NCBI GenBank assembly: GCA_039545355.1
Contig: BCJJ01000015.1
Coordinates: forward strand, 124,001-188,000
DNA length: 64,000 nt
Direction: 5' to 3'
Source: Trichosporon coremiiforme
Lineage: Eukaryota > Basidiomycota > Tremellomycetes > Trichosporonales > Trichosporonaceae
Shown: positions 49,151 through 59,532 of the stretch, one piece after another
How positions within the stretch are numbered: position 1 is the first letter of the stretch
Layout of the letters: each line of letters begins with the position of its first letter
Program-made: the position numbers and the translations under genes
Notes under the pieces: generated by a model
The model's database searches: none
What the model saw: the letters and a program-made list of their open reading frames with translations, nothing else
What the model was told of the DNA's origin: nothing

Positions 49151-51025
49151 AGTTGGGCACGTGGCCGCGGCACCTGACCGGCTGAATTATGTGTCAGAAG
49201 TCGACGCGTCGCGCTCCGATCGCTTCAGCGCTAGGGCCAGTGGGCTTGCGGACACGCCAGTGCCGCCGGCGACGCGGCGCCGAACGGTATGTCCTGATCG
49301 ACGTTGCTCGCGGCGACATCAATGAGCGCATTTGACAGTCCGCTCCGTAGGGAAGACAAGCTGACATCTAGATCCTCCTTGCGGCAGTGCCGCCCTCTCA
49401 CTCTCACATTCACAACGATTTGTCTCAATTGTCTGACCCTCATTCTCATTCCCATTCTCATGCTTCGCTCTGGCACCTCCGCACATTGCTGTTGGCCAAC
49501 CATCTCCGGGTGTTTGATAACGACTGCACCGCTTCTGCGGAGCACAAACAACACACACGCACCCTGGTGTAGTTAGCAATCGACGGAGACCCGGAGCAAC
49601 GGACTGAGCACATTCATTCTCATTTTCGTACACGCATCACTCTCGCAACACATCTGTATCAACAACATCTCGTCCCCTTATACATTAACGATACTCTACA
49701 TAGTTGACATGGCAGCGCATGTCACAGTTACAACGCTAGTACGCCGCACGTTGCCGTCCGAGACGCACGCCAGAAGCGAGATTGGAGTCGAGGTCACACG
49801 CCCGTTCCCGGCGGCACAGCACGGGGGGGGGGACGGGGGTACCCCAGTTTTGGGCGGGAAGCATTCCATCCTCGAGGTGACACCGTGGGTACCAGAGATC
49901 AGACTCTCGGCAGGTTTTCTATTGGACTTTCATGTGAGTGCGAAAGAGGACGACGAAGGCGAGGTTGATGGCTATTCATAGCCCAGTTATCAGCTGCGAA
50001 TAGGATTATATATCATGGGAGGTCATGGGAGGGCATGGGAGGTGGTCGAGTCGGTGAGTGGCTGGGAAGCTAGCCAGGGCGATGTGATCGGAAGGCGCGG
50101 AGGGTTTGTATTGAAGTTGCTGCGCAACTTTTTGGTTGAACACCACGCAGGTGCACAGAAATTTGCCGTGCGTGCCGTGCCAGTGCCAAGGCTGTGCGCT
50201 GGCGCACCCTTGCCTCCAGCCAGCTTCCAAGCCAGCTCCAGCCAAAGCGGCGCGTAAGGCGCACTTGGCGCACGGGCGCACGGGCGCACCCAAGCAACGA
50301 AACGCGACCTGGCCAACCTGGACTTTGGAATCCTTGGGGTCCGGGCGCCATCTAGCTCGGCCACGAAATGGCTATTCGACGTTTGAGGGTCGTCTTCCTC
50401 GTCTTCTGGTTCACACCGATGCATTGCATTGCATCGCACACTCTGCATCTCGCTAGCATCCTCATGCATTAGATTTGCTCCCACAGTCCCACTCGTGCAC
50501 AGCCTCGGCACACCTATACTGTCCCTGGCCCCCGTCCCAACCCCGCCGCCCTCCAAAGACAGGCGCTGTCCACACACGACCAGTTCTGCCCAGATCTTAA
50601 GCCGACCGACACACAGCTCATCTCAGCCCTCTCTCGTCCTCGTACTTCCCTCCACACACACACACTCTCTCTCTCTCTGACCTCACTCTCTCTTCTCGCC
50701 CCCGTCTTTCGCCTACTTCGCCCTTTCCCTCCCTACTCATACTCTTTTCTCTACCAACTCATCACTCTCTTTTTCATCTTTCGACTTCAACACCGCCTTC
50801 GCTTTCGAAACCCCGTCATTCAGTTCGACAGACCAGAAGCGCCCTCCTCCTTCTGTCGACTTGCGCTTTGGCCCTTCTTCCCCTTCCAGTGCTCGCTCAG
50901 TGCCCCCACTTAGCCTCCAGCCCGATACAGCATTCCCATATTCGTCCAATTCCCATCTCGTTCCTGTCCGACAGAATTCACGTCCGATAGTTAGTCCGTC
51001 TCAACCCCCTCCTGTCCGATCCGCC
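49151..51025. other. intergenic, with CT-rich leader of the GH17 gene
   Basis: No gene is supported; a 90-codon frame at 49709 lacks family features. From about 50620 to 51000 the plus strand is very rich in C and T, with CA and CT microsatellites at 50655-50680, which fits a promoter and leader of a strongly expressed wall gene. Confidence 0.45.
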
Positions 51026-53106
51026 ATGTCGTATGACCCCTCCGCTCAGCAACGGTACGCCCCGGTCGCAGGCTACGGCCAGCCGGGGCGGGATCAGCCC
51101 GGGACCTATGAGGAGAAGGCCGGCCTGACGGGCGCAGGCGGCGAGTCCTACCGTGAGTCCTTGCTCTTGTAATCGTCTTGGGTCAGGTTGATTACCCTCG
51201 ATTACCCTCTTTTCGTTACTCTATTCCGAAAGTGTGGGACTCCAAGCACACTCAAGTCCCGAAGCTTGCACCGCCCACAGTAGTGCTTGGCCCTCTGGAC
51301 CCTCCGCCGCACGCCTCCGCCGTCTTGGCTGTTCGCCACAAGACGCCGCTGCGGACACGCCGTGCTCTTGGCTATCTGAGGATGAAAGGAGCATGCCATG
51401 CGCCCAGCAGTCCCATGTGTCCTGACAGTCAGACATTCGGGCGCTCGCTGGGCCGGTATGCTGTGCTGGAGGAGGGAGGTCTATGCTCATGGCGCTGCTA
51501 CGTCCTTAGGATTCCTGCGGGGTACCCAGGGCATCGACTTGAGACCCAATCTGATCCTTTCGCGAGCGAGCTTCGTCGATGTCTGACCACACAGCTATGA
51601 CCAACGTTTACAGCGGCAGCGGCAGCAACACACCGCGCGACCCCTTTCACGACCCGTCCCAGCAATCCCTCCTCTCAACACCCACTCGCCAATACTCGAA
51701 CTCAAACATGAGCGGAGCAGCCGGCGTCGGAGCAGCCGCAGGAATGGGAGCAGGAGCGGGTGCGATGGCCTACGGTGCCGGAGGAGACCACGGATTCAGC
51801 AGCGCCGGCTCGCAGCCGTCATACAACGCTGCCGCGATGGCGCACGACAACGTGCCGTCTGACCAGCTCTGGGCGATGGACAACGGAGACCACAGCTACC
51901 GCGGATACGACGAGTCTGGACAGGTCGCCGAGAAGGCGAGCAGCGGCAAGAAGAAGTGGATCATCATCGGATCGATCCTGCTTCTCGCGGCCATCATCGT
52001 TGGTGTCGTCGTCGGCGTCGTCGTGTCGAAGCAAAACAGCAGCAGCAGCAACAGTAGCTCGAGCAAGAGCAGCAGCAAGGACAGCGCATCGCCCGACTTT
52101 GAGAAGGACCCGAAGCTCCACCAGGTCTTCTGGGGCATGGCTTACGCCCCTGCCGACGGACGGCCGCCCTCGTGTGCGAACACGCAGGAGGCGGTGAACA
52201 AGGATATTCAAATCCTGTCCCAGCTCACGACCCGTCTCCGCCTGTACGGTGCCAACTGCGGTGTCACACAGCAGATTCTGAAGGCGATCAAGGATCTCAA
52301 GGTCGACATGAAGATCTACCCCGCGATCTGTGAGCTACAATTCTGCCGTGGCGTGAAGCTGACATCCAGACCTTGACTCGTCAGAGACGAACCAGCAGTA
52401 CTACGACTGGCAGGTCGGCAACCTCTCCGAAGCGATCCAGGAGTACGGAGCGGACAACATTGAGGGCATCGCCGTCGGCAACGAGTACCTGCTGATTATG
52501 ATGACCGAGGCTGGCGAGTCGCAGCCCTCTGGAGCGACGTACACCAAGTACGTCAACCAGCTGTCGAGCTACGTGCAGGACTTCAAGAAGACGCTGAAGG
52601 GCTGGAACGTGGGCAAGGACATTCCCGTCGGCACCGGTGATGCCGGCTCCATGATGTCGGTCGAGCTCGGCAACGTGATCGACTACTTCATGGCCAACGT
52701 GCACCCGTGGTTCGGTCTGAACACGCCCGTCGAGATGGCGGCGGGATGGACGTGGGACTACTTCCAGAACAACGACGTCGCAGTCGCGGAGAAGAGCAGC
52801 CCCGTGCCCGAAACGTTCATCGCCGAGACCGGTTGGCCCACCCAGTCAATGGACAAGGCGCACGAGACCAACATGGAGGAGGGCATGGCGGCCTCGGCCA
52901 CAAAGGGCAACTACGCGAGCGAGGAGAACCTCCAAACGTTCCTCGACACGTACGTGTGCCAGGCGAACAAGAACGGCACAAAGTACTTTTACTTTGAGCC
53001 CTTTGACGAGCCCTGGAAGGAGCAGTACGGCGGCGTCGAGCCATACTGGGGCCTCTTCGACCACGACCGTAACCTGAAGAACATTCAGATCCCTACGTGC
53101 GAGTAG
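51026..53106 (+). CDS. GH17 beta-1,3-glucanase, type II membrane protein
   Basis: Exons 51026-51152, 51595-52329 and 52370-53106 join in phase to 532 residues. Residues 1-163 are a cytosolic Gly/Ala/Ser-rich tail ending in KKK; one membrane helix follows (about 164-187, WIIIGSILLLAAIIVGVV), then a Ser/Asn linker and a family 17 glycoside hydrolase domain from about 205. The catalytic pair is visible: proton donor E326 in IAVGNEY and nucleophile E440 in FIAETGWPT. Relatives remodel beta-glucan at the cell surface. Introns are 442 and 40 nt; the short one has AAGCTGACATCCAG at its 3' end. The upstream open frame that runs into exon 1 is leader. It directly precedes the right intron-like array on the same strand. 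Confidence 0.92.
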
Positions 53107-53543
53107 GCCGCTCTTCTTCCCTCTCTCTCACCCAAACCCCTTTCTCATTCTCATTCTCATGCTCAATCTCTCATCAAACACCTCCTCAACCGCAACCCAT
53201 GGACAATACAGCCTTTTCTTTCTTCCATTCATGGACCTGTTTTCACGCTCACGATATCATCGTCCGTATATCCTACCTCTTCGGCGCGACGACTGGCCCG
53301 AGCTCTTTGTACTTTGTTCTTTTATGTGATGGACGGTTTGGCCGCGTGAATGCTGCATACTGCTTCGTATTCTCTGGCATGGTCAGTCGTGTTCAAACGG
53401 TGGGGGTCGAGGGCGTGGTGTGAGAGGGCTGTGGGAAAGAGCGGAGTCAGGCGCGCGTAGAGAGGGACGATCAAACGGAGGTAGGTGGGAGGTAGGAACG
53501 CAACTCGTCTCGGCATTCTCAAATTCCCACCTTGCCACCATCC
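53107..53543. other. 3' flank of the GH17 gene
   Basis: 437 bp with no gene. Contains a short CATTCT-type microsatellite near 53145-53165. Confidence 0.4.
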
Positions 53544-53624
53544 AGGTGAGTGAGAGGTGAGAGTCAGGGGTGAGAGTCAGAGGTGAGAGTCAGAGGTGAG
53601 AGTCAGGTGAGAGTCAGAGGTGAG
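53544..53624 (+). repeat. tandem GGTGAGAGTCA repeat at the head of the right array
   Basis: Five or six copies of a unit of 11-14 bp whose core GGTGAGAGTCAG joins a donor-like GTGAG directly to an acceptor-like CAG. It sits at the upstream edge of the intron-like array and may be its youngest or most condensed part. Confidence 0.75.
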
Positions 53625-55624
53625 TTCCCATGCCGTTTTCCGAGCTGACGGCGGTAGTCCTGCCTCGGAATCCCGTGCGATCAGGGGTGAGCTGTGGCAA
53701 GGTGGCAAGGGACATGGCCCAGCTGACAGCTCAGAGGTAAGCTTGGAAGATCCGCTGGAGCTGACTTCAATTCGTCCACGAGAAGAGGGGGTGAGCTAAG
53801 AGTCATACAAACTGAGGCTGACTTCAGTACTGATTCGTGCGGACGCTCTCTCGTTCGGGAGGGCACGACGTGGGTTGAGAGGGGTGTGGGGAGGGGTGAG
53901 GGGATGGGTGAGGGAAGGGGAGGAGGAATGTGAGCTCACTGGCATTGCTGTAGCTGACTGCAGTGTCGGATGGAAGAGTGAGCTAGCGACCAGAGACGCC
54001 GAGACGGGCTCGGTGAGCTGGTTCGTTGTGGGATAGCTAACCCCAGTCTGGTAGGTCAAGTCAGGTCGTGGTGGAGCTGACAGCAGATCCTGGGTGGGAG
54101 CTGAGTACTGGACTTTTTGAGCTGGTATCAGCCACGACGAATGAAAGAGGGAGCGGTAAGCGATGGCGGAGAGCGGAGCTGACCGCGGGCTCGGTGTCGT
54201 GAGCTGGCATGAGCTGAACGGCGTTGTCGTAGCTGATATCAGCGGGGGCTGGTGGGCTGGTGGGTAAGCTCCCCATTGGAGAAGGGTGAGCTGATACCAG
54301 TGCCGACTCCGGTGAGCTGTACGTAGACGTGTGGAACTGACCGCAGTGTGACGATGTAAGCTGCGTCGTTCGCTCGAGCTAACCCCCTGCATGTACTGCA
54401 TGTACGCGGGTGAGCTTCCAGGGGGGTTTCATGAGCTAATGTCAGACTCAGAGGAGACTGCCAAGGCTGGACGTGAGCTGATATCGTCGGGTCTGAGCTG
54501 ACTGCAGCGCGTAACGACGTGAGCTGCGTAATTCTCACACGGGCTAGCCCCAGTCGGACTCCATTCGATGCCAGTATCTCGAAGGTGAGCTGCTTTCCGT
54601 GGAAGAACCTGAACTCATGTCAGGTCTGTCCACCGTGTCAGCTAGGACGAAGACGTCCATCATCGAGGAACTACACTGTGAGCTAAGAGCTTGACCTTGG
54701 AGCTGATGTCAGGCTCGGCTCATGGCGCTGGCAAAGACGTGAGCTGGAGCTTCCAGGCCTTCCAGGCCTGAGCTGACGGCAGACCCACCCGAGCGGGGGT
54801 AAGCTCTCGGAGAGGTGTCGTTAGCTGAACAGAGTCTCCGTGCCTGCGTCTGAGGTGAGCTCATGCATTCTCGCAACGCTGGTTACGAGTGAGCGCGCTT
54901 GAAGGGACAAGCTGACCGCAGCTTGTCGCCCAAACACAGCTGGACGTCCCAGGAGAACGTGAGCTGCGCTGAGCGTTCATCCCAGCTAATGGCAGTGCCG
55001 CACGGTATATCGGCGAGAAGTGGGACGGTGAGCTACGGTTGCCACGCTGCGAGCTAATGTCAGTCCGGCATGTATGATGCTATTCAACCGGGGGGGAGCT
55101 GATACCAGTCCGACCGCTCTGCAGCTCCAATCTGACGTGGGGGCATCCCGCGAATAAGGTATGTGCTGGTAAGCAGCTGCAGCCGACACCGTCGGAAGGA
55201 GTCTGGCAGAAGTTACACAGGCCTTCGACACAGAGCTGACTCCAGCGAATGGTGATATCGTGTTGCACCAGCTGAGCGCGAGCTCGCCTTACTTCGCTAG
55301 AAAGCTGACGACAGTCTCAACCCAGGTTCAAGGTCAGCTGTGCTGGATTGGTAGGGCTGATCGTGCAGTCTGTCTGTACTACGCATCTCCCACTCTCGCC
55401 AGACCGGAGAAGGCTCAAGGAGAGATGTTGAGCTTTTATCAGTCCGGCCAACTCTGATCCCAGGTGTGTGAGCAGGAGCATGTCTGTGCTGATGAAGTGG
55501 GAAGGTGATGGTAAGCTGGCAGCTGCCGTTCGTTAGCTAACTGCAGTGGGGCTTACAGTGAGTCAAGTAGACAACAGCCTGAGGCAAACAGTAAGCTGCC
55601 AGGCGATGGCAGAGCTGGCCGCAG
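53620..55624 (+). other. array of about 25 micro-intron-like units (right array)
   Basis: Repeated donor GTGAGCT/GTAAGCT, branch AGCTGAC/AGCTAAC/AGCTGAT and acceptor NNCAG, with the acceptor usually 6 nt after the branch A. Units delimited: 53620-53657, 53687-53734, 53791-53827, 53930-53963, 54013-54046, 54051-54086, 54094-54131, 54199-54242, 54264-54300, 54312-54346, 54410-54445, 54473-54507, 54519-54553, 54585-54623, 54678-54712, 54739-54782, 54799-54834, 54889-54921, 54959-54995, 55028-55063, 55072-55108, 55511-55546, 55591-55624, plus longer ones (55159-55245, 55252-55314). Most are 33-48 nt, the size and shape of true short introns here (for example 48456-48491 and 52330-52369). Sequence between conserved words is not similar from unit to unit, so this is not a simple tandem duplication. 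Confidence 0.75.
53970..55431 (+). CDS. candidate micro-exon gene inside the right array
   Basis: If the array is spliced, one frame stays open for 172 codons over 20 exons of 4-117 nt. Exons: 53970-53977, 54047-54050, 54087-54093, 54132-54155, 54243-54263, 54301-54311, 54347-54355, 54446-54472, 54508-54518, 54554-54584, 54624-54677, 54713-54738, 54783-54798, 54835-54854, 54922-54958, 54996-55027, 55064-55071, 55109-55158, 55246-55251, 55315-55431. The start is ATG followed by GAAGATCTG; the stop is TGA at 55429. Four junctions skip a weak unit to the next acceptor and a few use weak donors (GTAGGT, GTGGGA, GTATGA, GTGATA), so freedom of choice inflates openness. The product is basic, with a CPPC pair, and resembles no family I know. 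It may instead be a spliced non-coding RNA. Confidence 0.35.
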
Positions 55625-55914
55625 GCCCAATGATCGCAGGTTCGTGGCCCGATCAGGACGAGGGGGGGCAAGGCATACTCGAAGGGCAGGTGTGTGATGA
55701 GGCAATTCAAGCTCGGTCCCGGTCCGAATGTTATCGTCCCCATCGTCCCTCTCTACCGAGCGTCTCTAGCCAAGGGCCCCATTACGTCACGCAGCCTGAT
55801 CATGTGTTCCCAGTCGCAGGCTAGTTGCACCGCACCGCAAGCACCACCTCGTGGGAACGAAGAATACTCGGCACTAGCGAGGGAGGGTAGGCATGCATCG
55901 CACTGTCACTCACG

Positions 55915-57567
55915 ATGCTTGCCTTCTTTCTGATAGCGTTGGCGGTGGTGCACGCCGCGCAGATCCCGTTCTTCGACATCGGACATGACAGGAAACCCGG
56001 CGCGCCCGAGGAGATCTACATCAAGCAGTGTGAGTCTTCCCTCTTTCTTCAGCTTCAGAGCTGTGTGTTCCGGCCGAGAATCTAGCTGACCCCAGTCTCC
56101 GCCCTTAGCGGGGATCCGGGCATCGCTCTCCAGACGCGCTTGGAGGCGCTGTACGCGAACTCGACCGTGCTCACGACGCAGACGCCATTCGACCTGCTCG
56201 GGTTCGCGGAGGAATCGGGCCTCGAGTTGCGACAGAGAAAGGACCTGGCCTGGCTCTCACTGCGCGGGTACAAGGCCGGAAGGAGAGATCTCCGGTCGCC
56301 TGGGGGTGCTGCTCATCTAACGCGCATGTCCCAGGAGCCCAAAGGGGGTGGGATCCAGATCGACGTCAAGCTGGAAGATGAAGAGGAAGGGGACGTGGAC
56401 AGGGGGAACAAGGACGCGGCGATCTTCGACTCGGTGCAAATGGCGGCGTGGGAACTGCACTGGGAGGGAACCGACATGCTGGCCATTGTCGCGCACTTCG
56501 CTCAAGGTTTCTACGACGTCACGCAGTGGCACCTGATCTCTCCCGAGTCCTCTGCTTCCGACTCGCTCTTCGCCGTCGTCGCGAGAGCCACCTCCGCACA
56601 TCCAGACGTAGTCTGGGTCTTTGACCGGGGATTCTGGCAGCCCTCGCCGGATCTGTGGCGCGACGTGCGCAAGGCGTCGTGGGACGACGTCATCCTCGAC
56701 GACGACTTCAAGAACAACCTCCGTCACGATTATGGCGGATTCCTCAAGGGTAGAAAGACGTACAAGGAACTCGGCGTGCCGTGGAAGCGAGGGCTCATCT
56801 TCCTCGGCCCACCGGGCAATGGGAAGACATCAGCGCTCAAGGCCATCATGAATGAGGCTGGCGTGCCCAGTTTGTACGTCCGGACCGTGAAGTGTGAGTA
56901 GTGTCCCGGAAGTGGAGAGTTGAGCTGAGCTGACGCCAGCGTCCTGGGGCACGTCGCAGGAGAACCTCGCGACAATATTCAAGGGCGCGCGGGACATGGC
57001 GCCGTGCCTCCTCATCTTCGAGGATCTGGACAGCATGATCGACGACGATAACCGGTCATACTTCCTGAACGAGGTCGATGGGATGGACGTCAACGACGGG
57101 TTGCTCATGATCGCGACGACGAACCATTTCGACCGCTTGGATCCAGGGTTGTCTAACCGACCCTCGCGCTTCGATCGGAAGTAGTGAGTCCGAGTGTCCT
57201 CTTCGCCCTCTTGCCTTCCTCGGTATTCACTTCAGCCGGAGTAGGTGGGGAAGCGTGTCGAGATCATTTTGTAGCTGACGTTAGCAACTTCCCCATCCCT
57301 CGCCGCACGCAGCGCCGCGACTACGCCGTCTACTGGCAGAAGAAGCTGAAGGGTGTCGACGGCATTGCGTTCCCGAACGCGCTGCTCGACGAGTTTGCAG
57401 CCAAGACGTCCAGGTTCTCATTCGCGTACATGAAGGAAGCGTTTGTCTCCACGCTGCTCGCGATTGCCGGCGACGACAAGAACAAGGGCGACAAGCACTT
57501 CCCCCAGCGCCTCATGCGCGAGGTGAAGTACCTGCGCAAAGAGATCGACGACGGCGATGACGAGTAG
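55915..57567 (+). CDS. AAA ATPase with N-terminal signal sequence
   Basis: Four exons (55915-56029, 56096-56893, 56940-57183, 57285-57567) join in phase to 479 residues. The first 15 residues are a signal peptide or anchor (LAFFLIALAVVHAA). The AAA module is at about 265-400: Walker A GPPGNGKT 276-283, Walker B LLIFED 328-333, sensor 1 IATTNH, and the arginine finger region NRPSRFDRKY. The C-terminal helical lid follows (ALLDEFAAKTSRFSFAYMKEAF). Similar single-AAA proteins are widespread in fungi with unknown substrates; the arrangement is BCS1-like, but no BCS1-specific domain is recognised. Three introns have AGCTGAC exactly 6 nt before the acceptor (the last ends TTAG). It follows the right array on the same strand with about 290 bp between. 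Confidence 0.85.
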
Positions 57568-57765
57568 GTCAGTGTACAGGTCAGTTGGAATGTAGTGACT
57601 ATACACGCTTAGGTACATACTGCACTACACGGTGCACGCTTTTCAGACATGCTGGGCATGCCAGCTACGTTATGTATTGTTGCCGGTAAGGTAACGGGAG
57701 GGTCGAGGCTACTACTTCGCGGCGTCGAGTAGCGATCGGCGTTAAATGAGGATGGCGTCGACAGC

Positions 57766-58641
57766 CTAGTAGCGGTCGAGGATGACCCGAGTCTTGAGGT
57801 GGTCGTTGTGAACGAGCCACCCCTCCTTGTCGAGCTTTTCGATCATCTGCTCGCGGAGCTTCTTGGCGGTGGCCATGTTCTTGACCTTGAAGCTGAGCTC
57901 AGCGAAGAGGTCCTGGTGGTGGTCATCCTCTCCGCGGACGGGGAGGATCTCGATACCGACGTCGAGCCCCTTCCAGCGCCCGTCCCAGACGGTAGATGTG
58001 ACGGGGCCGTGCTTGCGGGACTGAGCGAGAATGTCGTTGCCCCAGTTGTGCTCCTTCCAGTGCTCGAGTTTACCGGGGATGCTCTCCTGGAGCCAAGCGC
58101 GTCCGGTCGCGTTGTCGGGCATGTCGGTGTGGCGGTATCCCTTCTTGGAGCGGCGCTTCTTGGTCTGCATCGACAGCGTCTGCTTCGAGTAGCTCCAGTC
58201 GATCTCGGCCTTGTAGTTCTTGTCGCTGTAGTCGAACCCTTCGGCGCGCGCCCGCTCGAGCGCGTTGTGGATCCCGTCCGTCACCGGCCAGCGCTTCTTG
58301 TACGTCATCTCAAAGTCCTTGTCCTCCTTGTGACGGAGACGCACCGCCCAGCCCTCGGCGGACAGGTCCTTGCCGTCGGTGTCGTAGTACTCGTATGAGC
58401 GCTCGTCCCACTCGCGCTCGAGGTGGAACGCGTTGCGCAGGCCCTTGCACGGCACGCCGCCGATCAGAGACGTGTTGCTGAGCGAGAGCTTGATCTCGAA
58501 GCCGGGGATCGCATGGGGCGGCGCAATCATAGACGCGCCGAACAGCGCAGCGACACCACCCTTGATGATCGAGATGGGCGAGGCGTAGTGGTTGACCTCG
58601 TCGAGAAAGTCGGCGACGCTCTCGTAGAAGGAAGGCGCCAT
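57766..58641 (-). CDS. CYTH-like domain protein
   Basis: Single exon, 291 residues. The block FEIKLSLSN, then YYDTDGKDLSAEGWAVRLRH and FEMTYKKRWPV, and later YKAEIDWSY follow the strand order of CYTH-like triphosphate-tunnel proteins, where YxDT, LxxxGxxLRxR and TxKxR are hallmarks. The catalytic ExExK motif at the first strand is reduced to EIK, so enzymatic activity on triphosphates is doubtful. The region before residue 50 has a mildly hydrophobic segment (IIKGGVAALFGASMIAPPHA). The assignment rests on motif order only. It is convergent with the AAA gene, about 200 bp apart. Confidence 0.6.
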   Translation of the reverse strand: MAPSFYESVADFLDEVNHYASPISIIKGGVAALFGASMIAPPHAIPGFEIKLSLSNTSLIGGVPCKGLRNAFHLEREWDERSYEYYDTDGKDLSAEGWAVRLRHKEDKDFEMTYKKRWPVTDGIHNALERARAEGFDYSDKNYKAEIDWSYSKQTLSMQTKKRRSKKGYRHTDMPDNATGRAWLQESIPGKLEHWKEHNWGNDILAQSRKHGPVTSTVWDGRWKGLDVGIEILPVRGEDDHHQDLFAELSFKVKNMATAKKLREQMIEKLDKEGWLVHNDHLKTRVILDRY

Positions 58642-59532
58642 GGTGTGGGGTGTTGATTTGGCCGATCGAACGGAGTCCGAAGGGTGAAAGAGAGAAGGGA
58701 AGGAAAGAGTCGGTGGTCAAGAAAGAAGAGAGAGACCGAGAGAGAGAGAGAAAAGTTGAAGAGAGAGTGCGGAGGGGGATGGAATGGGGAGAGGGAAGAG
58801 TCTTGTCTTGGGTCGAGCAAGGAGCCAAAGAGGAGGCGCGCAGATTGCTTGGCAGCCGGAATGGGAATGATACTGGATGCTGGATGCGGACCTGTGAGCG
58901 CAGCGTTAGAGAGGCAAGAGAGGCACGAGACCCGCGACACGAGGGATGACGTTTACCCCCCCCCCCCCACACGCGAGCCGCCCTGAACGAGCCTGAATAT
59001 GAGGCGCCACTCATGTCGGGCAGCCGATCGGCGCAATGACGCGCCCCTGCTTGTTAACCCGTGCGGAGCTGTGCGCTACGGTGCACTGACGGTGCACAAT
59101 GCACACATGTCTGCTGTTTAGTGCGCCGAAGAGGGAGCATATGCGAGCGCTGCGCGTCAGTGGACGGACCTCCCATGACGCGGGGGCGAAGCAGGTGGGC
59201 ACACGAAACGGCATCCCAGTTGGCAGGCAGCCTCCACTGTGCAAGCAAGTCTCACTCGACGGAATCTGAGGCGCCCGTCTGGAGATCGTGATCAAATGTC
59301 TACATCGCCAACGTGCGTGCTTCTGCAGCAGATGTGGTTGCCGCGTCGTGTGAGTCTGCACGAACGTAATGTACTGCTGAATCTCATGCATTGCTTCGTA
59401 AACCCAAAGACAGATGGTTACTGGCTCGGCCAGTCGAGTGATTATACTTTACAACTCTTTGCGTCCTCCGTCTTCGCTGCGCCCTCCTTGCCTGCACCAC
59501 CTCCATTCACTTCGCTCGCTGCTTGTGATATC
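58642..59532. other. intergenic
   Basis: Upstream region of the CYTH-like gene (G/A-rich on the plus strand, so C/T-rich on the coding strand, at 58680-58800) and 3' flank of the aldehyde dehydrogenase gene. A run of 10 C lies near 58957-58968. No gene seen. Confidence 0.4.

Noticed and set aside
49709..49981. 90-codon plus-strand frame
   Set aside because: Short, contains a G-run, no recognisable domain; expected by chance in GC-rich DNA.
53620..55624. CRISPR-like interpretation of the regular array
   Set aside because: Eukaryotic context, no exact direct repeats; the shared words are splice signals and spacing is irregular.
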